DNA from: Bremerella alba
GTDB taxonomy: Bacteria > Planctomycetota > Planctomycetia > Pirellulales > Pirellulaceae
DNA: 64,000 nucleotides
Direction: 5' to 3'
NCBI RefSeq assembly: GCF_013618625.1
Contig: NZ_JABRWO010000004.1
Coordinates: forward strand, 248,001 to 312,000
Positions 59,669 to 64,000 of the stretch are shown here, piece by piece (the stretch's first letter is position 1; every line of letters begins with the position of its first letter). The notes below the pieces were generated by a model that saw only the letters and a program-made list of their open reading frames with translations, was not told where the DNA came from and ran no database searches. A program made the position numbers and the translations under genes.

Positions 59669-60754
59669 TCACGACTCGATCTCGTACTCTTTCAGCTTCT
59701 TATGCAGGGTATTGCGATTAATACCGAGACGCGTAGCCGCTTTGGTTTGGACATTCGCACAGGAAGACATGACCTGTACGATCAGTTCTTTCTCGACGCG
59801 ATTGACTACTCGCAAATGCAGATCTTCCGCTTCGGGGTCGGCATCTTGCAGGCCTTGCTGAACGACTTCAAATGCCAGGGTATCGAAATCAGCTACCCCG
59901 CGGCCGAGACTCATCGCCGAGCGATTGTCACCGCTGCGAATCTCGGGCGGGAGAAGTTCCAAGGCCAACTCGTCCCCTTCCGCTAAAACGACGGCTCGTT
60001 CGACGTAGTTTTGCAGCTCACGAACGTTTCCGGGCCAGGTATGGTCTTGCAAAGCTTCCATTGCTTCGCGTTGAATGTGAACCACATGCCGATCGTTGAC
60101 TTCGCTGTAAACGTTCAGGAAGTGAGCGACCAGCTCAGGTATGTCCTCGCGACGTTCACGCAGCGGGGGAATACGAATCGGAACGACATTAAGTCGCCAG
60201 TACAAGTCTTCGCGGAACTTGCCTTCACCGACTTCTTCGAGCAGGTGACGGTTACTCGCGGCTATCACACGCGTATCGACGCGAATCGTGGCCGTATCAC
60301 CCACCCGCTCAAACTCTCGCTCTTGTAGCACGCGAAGTAGCTTCACCTGCAGATGAAGCGTGGTGGAGTTAATTTCGTCGAGGAAGATACTGCCGCCGTG
60401 GGCTGCTTCGAATCGACCGGTGCGGTTGCCGATCGCCCCGGTAAACGCCCCGCGAACGTGTCCGAACAGTTCACTTTCCAGCAGGCTCTCGCTTAGCGCA
60501 CCACAGTTCACCTTCACAAATGGTCCCGAAACACGCTGACTGAGTCGGTGAACCGCCGAAGCGATCATCTCCTTACCGGTACCTGTTTCGCCCAACAAAA
60601 GTACTGAAGCATTGGTCTGGGCAACTTTACGCGTGAGACGGTAGACGTCCCCCATCGCCTTACTCGATCCGATCAGGCCGGGGATGGGCGGTTCGTACCC
60701 TAAGGGTGCGTAATCTTGCGTGTAGTTGGAAGTCGTTTCGGAGTACAGTCCCAT
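59669..60754 (-). CDS. Sigma-54-dependent activator without a receiver domain
   Basis: 361 residues from the ATG at 60754 (AGG six bases upstream); a longer frame starting at 60979 is a translation of the preceding gene in another frame. AAA+ domain: [20 protein letters not shown] (Walker A), [17 protein letters not shown] (GAFTGA loop contacting sigma-54), [20 protein letters not shown] (Walker B), and [20 protein letters not shown] Fis-type DNA-binding helix ends the chain ([20 protein letters not shown]). Only about 45 residues precede the AAA+ domain, so no sensor domain is fused. It starts seven bases after the stop of a secreted HEAT-like protein. Confidence 0.93.
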   Translation of the reverse strand: MGLYSETTSNYTQDYAPLGYEPPIPGLIGSSKAMGDVYRLTRKVAQTNASVLLLGETGTGKEMIASAVHRLSQRVSGPFVKVNCGALSESLLESELFGHVRGAFTGAIGNRTGRFEAAHGGSIFLDEINSTTLHLQVKLLRVLQEREFERVGDTATIRVDTRVIAASNRHLLEEVGEGKFREDLYWRLNVVPIRIPPLRERREDIPELVAHFLNVYSEVNDRHVVHIQREAMEALQDHTWPGNVRELQNYVERAVVLAEGDELALELLPPEIRSGDNRSAMSLGRGVADFDTLAFEVVQQGLQDADPEAEDLHLRVVNRVEKELIVQVMSSCANVQTKAATRLGINRNTLHKKLKEYEIES

Positions 60755-60761
60755 TGCAAAC

Positions 60762-62966
60762 CTACGGGCCAATCTTGGCCGGTTGGTCGAAACGAACGCT
60801 TTGGGTCGGCGCCTCGAGGATGTCCAGAATTTTACCCAGCACGGCCTGAGTCTCGGGGTCCAATTCCTCCGAGGCGTTATAGCGGTCGAACTGGGCGATA
60901 ATCTGATCTTTGGTAAGGAGAATACCGCGACGCTCAATGGCTGCCTGCATGGCGTCGGCACAAGCCTGACGCTGGGCAAGCGGGTTGAAAGGGTCGCTCG
61001 CGTAGTCCACTAATGCCGTCTGAGCGGCAGGCGTAGCCAGCTTGCCAAGCAGGTTCGCAATATCGCCGGTGACGTTCTCATCAACCAATCGGCGAACGGC
61101 AATCTCTTCGATTTTCAGAAAATTGTAAAAGTCATACTCGTCAGAAACGTCGAGCATTCGGCTCATTTCCTTGATGGCGAATTCAGCATCGGCTTCGCGC
61201 TGATCGGCAGGAACCAGCAAACGCCCCTGAGAAAGGTAAAGCTGCTTCAATTGGAAGACGAAACCTTCAACATCGTTAGGACGAATCATGACATGCGTGA
61301 GAGGATCGTCCTTGGTTCGCAGTTGATAATGAACGACTTCCCCAATCGGAGCGATAATGCCGATCGGCAAGTCGGCCGTACGGCGATCTTTCCGCAGAAT
61401 CTGAACCGACTCCATCATGGCCGGTAACGCGAGTGGCTTACTAATGAAGATCGCTTCGATATCAGGAGAGGAATAAGCCTGCTTGAATAGCTCTCGGCCC
61501 CCAGGCGTGACCAATGGCTCGAGCTGAAGTTCAGCCAGCAGGCCTGCCATGTTCTGGGCTCTTTGTTGATGCAATTCCCCTAGCAAGATATTTCGCTTAC
61601 CTTGCGCTGAGGCCATGAACCCCAACGTGTCTAACAGCTCGGCAGAACCGGCATAAGGGGATTTCGGATCGATGGTCAAAATCGCTTTGGCCGCTGCTCG
61701 GCGGATACGATAAACGGGCGACTGGAGCGCCAAAGCCAACGGGCTAAGTTTCCCTTCGATCGCGATCAATAGATCCGCGTTTTTGGTCTCGCCGATCTGC
61801 TCGCAGGCAACCACGGCTGCCTGGGCGAACTTGCGGTCTTCCAAGGCTTGAACCAGCGCCAATTGCAAAAGCTCGACACCATGCTGGTCGACCAGTTTCT
61901 TCAGCTCTGTATCGGACTCATCTAAGACGCCCATTCGCTGCATTGCAGCCAACGCCGCTTGAACTTGAACTTCCGCATTTGTCTCGTCTAACGCGTAGAG
62001 ATCACGTAGCAACTGACCCGCCGTTGCCACCTCGGCATCCGCCGGCGGAACAGGCGTCATCACGACTTGCTTCTTTTCAGCATCCCACGTCCATAGTTCG
62101 ACCAAGCCATCTTCGTTGACCGGGAACATGGGACCATCGCCAAGATATCTCTTTACCCGTTTTGCCAAGTAGACTTTCACATCTTCTTCGGTCGGTCGTG
62201 TCCGCACGGTTGCGTCCAGGTACTGACCGATCTGCGAGCGAAGTTGATCGTCATCGGTTAAGACATAGGGCCCCACCAGAAATTGGGTGGCCTGATCTAA
62301 GTCGAGTTCTTTGGCAACGTCCACCAATTCGGCCACGAACAATGGGTCGGAACTGTCGAGAGCCGCGAGAAGCGGTTCGTAGATGGTCCGCCCCAGGCTA
62401 ACGAGCATTCTTTTCGCGGCAGGACGGACGGCTTCGCGGCCTGGGTCAGCGAGTGCGTTAAAAAGCGGGTTGGCGGCGTCCGTTCCCGCATTCTTCAATT
62501 GCTTAACGGCTTGATTGCGAGTGAACTCGTCCTTATCGATTAGTTGGTCGACAAGCTTGTTGAGCCGCTTAATATCCTTGAAGTAACGATCGAGCTTCGT
62601 CAGCAGCATGGTGGCGGCCGTGGCTCCTTCCGGCTGCAAAGACTCTATCGATTGCAGACGGAAGATGCGGCCGGTACCGAGCTTTTGCTGAGCGGCCAGC
62701 ACTTCGTCTTCGTTCGGGTCGTTCTCGATTAACTTTTGCAGATAGACTTTGGACAAATCGCTCCGACCAAGATCAGCCGAGAGTAACGCCGCATCAATCA
62801 ACTGCTCAGGCGTTGTTGGGTTGGATTCCTTGATGGTTTGAATGGCCGCCGTATCGACAGGCGTTTCGGGCGCGAGCTGCTCCCGTTGCTGGGCTGAAGC
62901 ATCTTGTACGATGATCAAACCAACAAGGACATAGGCGGTAAAAGCAATTTCCAGGAATCGTTGCAT
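60762..62966 (-). CDS. Secreted HEAT-like protein with a receiver-like segment
   Basis: 734 residues. A hydrophobic N-terminus ([20 protein letters not shown]) is a signal peptide or anchor. HEAT/TPR-type helical repeats follow ([20 protein letters not shown], then [20 protein letters not shown] and [20 protein letters not shown]). Around residues 495-570 a segment reads [20 protein letters not shown] then [20 protein letters not shown], which resembles a degenerate response-regulator receiver fold (no phospho-acceptor assignment made). It ends only seven bases before the sigma-54 activator start, so the pair is an operon. Function unknown. Confidence 0.78.
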   Translation of the reverse strand: MQRFLEIAFTAYVLVGLIIVQDASAQQREQLAPETPVDTAAIQTIKESNPTTPEQLIDAALLSADLGRSDLSKVYLQKLIENDPNEDEVLAAQQKLGTGRIFRLQSIESLQPEGATAATMLLTKLDRYFKDIKRLNKLVDQLIDKDEFTRNQAVKQLKNAGTDAANPLFNALADPGREAVRPAAKRMLVSLGRTIYEPLLAALDSSDPLFVAELVDVAKELDLDQATQFLVGPYVLTDDDQLRSQIGQYLDATVRTRPTEEDVKVYLAKRVKRYLGDGPMFPVNEDGLVELWTWDAEKKQVVMTPVPPADAEVATAGQLLRDLYALDETNAEVQVQAALAAMQRMGVLDESDTELKKLVDQHGVELLQLALVQALEDRKFAQAAVVACEQIGETKNADLLIAIEGKLSPLALALQSPVYRIRRAAAKAILTIDPKSPYAGSAELLDTLGFMASAQGKRNILLGELHQQRAQNMAGLLAELQLEPLVTPGGRELFKQAYSSPDIEAIFISKPLALPAMMESVQILRKDRRTADLPIGIIAPIGEVVHYQLRTKDDPLTHVMIRPNDVEGFVFQLKQLYLSQGRLLVPADQREADAEFAIKEMSRMLDVSDEYDFYNFLKIEEIAVRRLVDENVTGDIANLLGKLATPAAQTALVDYASDPFNPLAQRQACADAMQAAIERRGILLTKDQIIAQFDRYNASEELDPETQAVLGKILDILEAPTQSVRFDQPAKIGP

Positions 62967-63043
62967 CTGATTTTCGCAAGGTTAGTGGGGTGGCATTTTG
63001 GACAAAAATGCCCATTCCTTGGTAAGGACACGCTCCGGAGCGA

Positions 63044-64000
63044 TCAGCTCAATTCTAATTGCTCCTTCCAGCGAACGACTTGCTTTTTCACCATCTCAGG
63101 CGAGGTTGAGCCATAACTTTGGAATGCAGCAACGGCTCGCTCTACTCCCAAGACCTCATAAACAGACTTATCCAACAAATCGTTAACTGCCGTAAAATCC
63201 TCAAGCGGCAATTCTGACAAGCGACACCTCTTCTCCATCGCCTTGCCGACTAAGCTGCCAATTTGATGATGGGCCGTTCGCTGGGGAGTTCCTTTGCCTA
63301 TCAGGTACTCCATAAGCGTAGTCGCATCGAGGAAGCCATCTTCCAGTCGCGAGTTGATCGACTCTGTATTCAATGTCGCTCCTTCGACAATCGAAGCCGT
63401 AAGGTCGAGCGAGCGGTGCACCGTGTCGACCGAATCGAACAGTCGCTCTTTGTCCTCTTGCAGATCTCGGTTATAGGCCAGAGGCAAGCCCTTAATGAGG
63501 ACCAGCAGCGATTGCAGATTGCCGATAACTCGAGCCGTTTTACCGCGGATCAGTTCGCAGACATCCGGGTTGATCTTCTGCGGCATGATCGAACTGCCGG
63601 TACAGAACTGCTGGGGAACCTGAATGAATTTGAATTCCACGCTCGACCATAAAACCCATTCGTCTGCCCAAACACTAAGATGCTCGGCGATCATGGTTAG
63701 GCAGAACGCGTATTCCACCAGGAAGTCACGATCGCTGGAAACATCAATGCTGTTGGCCGCCACTCCCTCGAATCCCAAACGCTTCGCAACGTTTTCACGA
63801 TCGATCGGAATCGTCGTTCCCGCCAGAGCGGCGGTCCCCAAGCTACAGACATTGACGCGACGACGACAGTCGGCCAGACGCTCGCGATCGCGTTGAAACT
63901 TTTCGCTGTAAGCCAACCAGTAATGCGGAGCAAGTACCGGCTGAGCCCGCTGCATGTGGGTGTAGGCTGGCAAAATCACGTCCATGTCTGCATCGCAGCG
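63044..64000 (-). CDS. argH: Argininosuccinate lyase, C-terminal part
   Basis: About 318 residues visible; the N-terminal ~140 residues lie beyond the window edge. The enzyme releases arginine and fumarate. The family signature [20 protein letters not shown] is present (Ser of SSIMPQK is catalytic). The substrate-binding [10 protein letters not shown] (TxxQ) and [20 protein letters not shown] lie upstream of it. The C-terminus ends [13 protein letters not shown]. The gene is about 23 kb from argBDF, so arginine genes are split in this genome. Confidence 0.95.
   Translation of the reverse strand, partial: RCDADMDVILPAYTHMQRAQPVLAPHYWLAYSEKFQRDRERLADCRRRVNVCSLGTAALAGTTIPIDRENVAKRLGFEGVAANSIDVSSDRDFLVEYAFCLTMIAEHLSVWADEWVLWSSVEFKFIQVPQQFCTGSSIMPQKINPDVCELIRGKTARVIGNLQSLLVLIKGLPLAYNRDLQEDKERLFDSVDTVHRSLDLTASIVEGATLNTESINSRLEDGFLDATTLMEYLIGKGTPQRTAHHQIGSLVGKAMEKRCRLSELPLEDFTAVNDLLDKSVYEVLGVERAVAAFQSYGSTSPEMVKKQVVRWKEQLELS

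Overview
The window looks like a chromosomal segment of a planctomycete, most likely a Pirellulaceae-type marine or freshwater relative (Blastopirellula/Bremerella/Rhodopirellula grade). This is inferred from gene content, not from a marker gene. Eight genes encode DUF1559 proteins with a prepilin-type N-terminus and an H-X9-DG C-terminal motif. Five small lipoproteins of the planctomycete surface type sit beside five of them. There are also a secreted sulfatase, a sugar dehydrogenase/PKD/cytochrome c fusion and several secreted HEAT-repeat proteins. Most genes are GC-rich, with ATG, GTG and TTG starts and many short overlaps. No rRNA, tRNA, CRISPR array or prophage was recognised.

Layout. 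1-4.8 kb: two TPM-domain membrane proteins, a lipoprotein with a DUF1559 gene, and a DUF1593 nucleoside-hydrolase-like protein. 4.8-6.7 kb: a minus-strand operon of three small envelope proteins with its own terminator. 7.1-9.3 kb: a Tat-exported aldo/keto reductase and a polyprenyl-type glycosyltransferase. 9.3-11.4 kb: an accessory island of two unknown genes, a broken RAYT transposase and a REP hairpin, bounded by two 81-bp direct repeats that differ at one base. 11.4-14.3 kb: a lipoprotein/DUF1559 pair, then a repeat-rich, gene-poor stretch. 14.3-18.7 kb: secreted and HEAT proteins, a half-size EamA transporter, flavodoxin and a TPR protein. 18.9-22.7 kb: three tandem divergent DUF1559 genes behind a DUF2306 membrane protein. 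22.9-29.4 kb: serine hydrolase, SulP transporter, another DUF1559/lipoprotein pair, M28 peptidase and DUF4259. 29.6-36 kb: sulfatase and sugar dehydrogenase transcribed divergently, then a DUF1559/lipoprotein pair.

36-48 kb: rph lying between two repeat clusters, the arginine genes argB-argD-argF, a DUF1559/lipoprotein pair, a peroxiredoxin-like gene and a MATE exporter, a ParD antitoxin with a frameshifted ParE, an NDH-2 fused to a cyclic-nucleotide-binding domain, and an MBL-fold hydrolase. 48-64 kb: a DapA-superfamily aldolase, the gltB-gltD glutamate synthase operon with a LysR gene just upstream, a TPR-like/cyclophilin protein, a UPF0316 membrane protein, a sigma-54 activator downstream of a secreted HEAT-like protein, and the 3' part of argH running off the window.

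Working together: argB, argD, argF and argH with gltBD form a nitrogen/arginine block. The sulfatase and the cytochrome-containing sugar dehydrogenase fit degradation of sulfated polysaccharides. The DUF1559/lipoprotein pairs look like repeated cell-surface modules of unknown function. The best candidates for an undescribed system are the direct-repeat-bounded two-gene island and the divergent DUF1559 trio.
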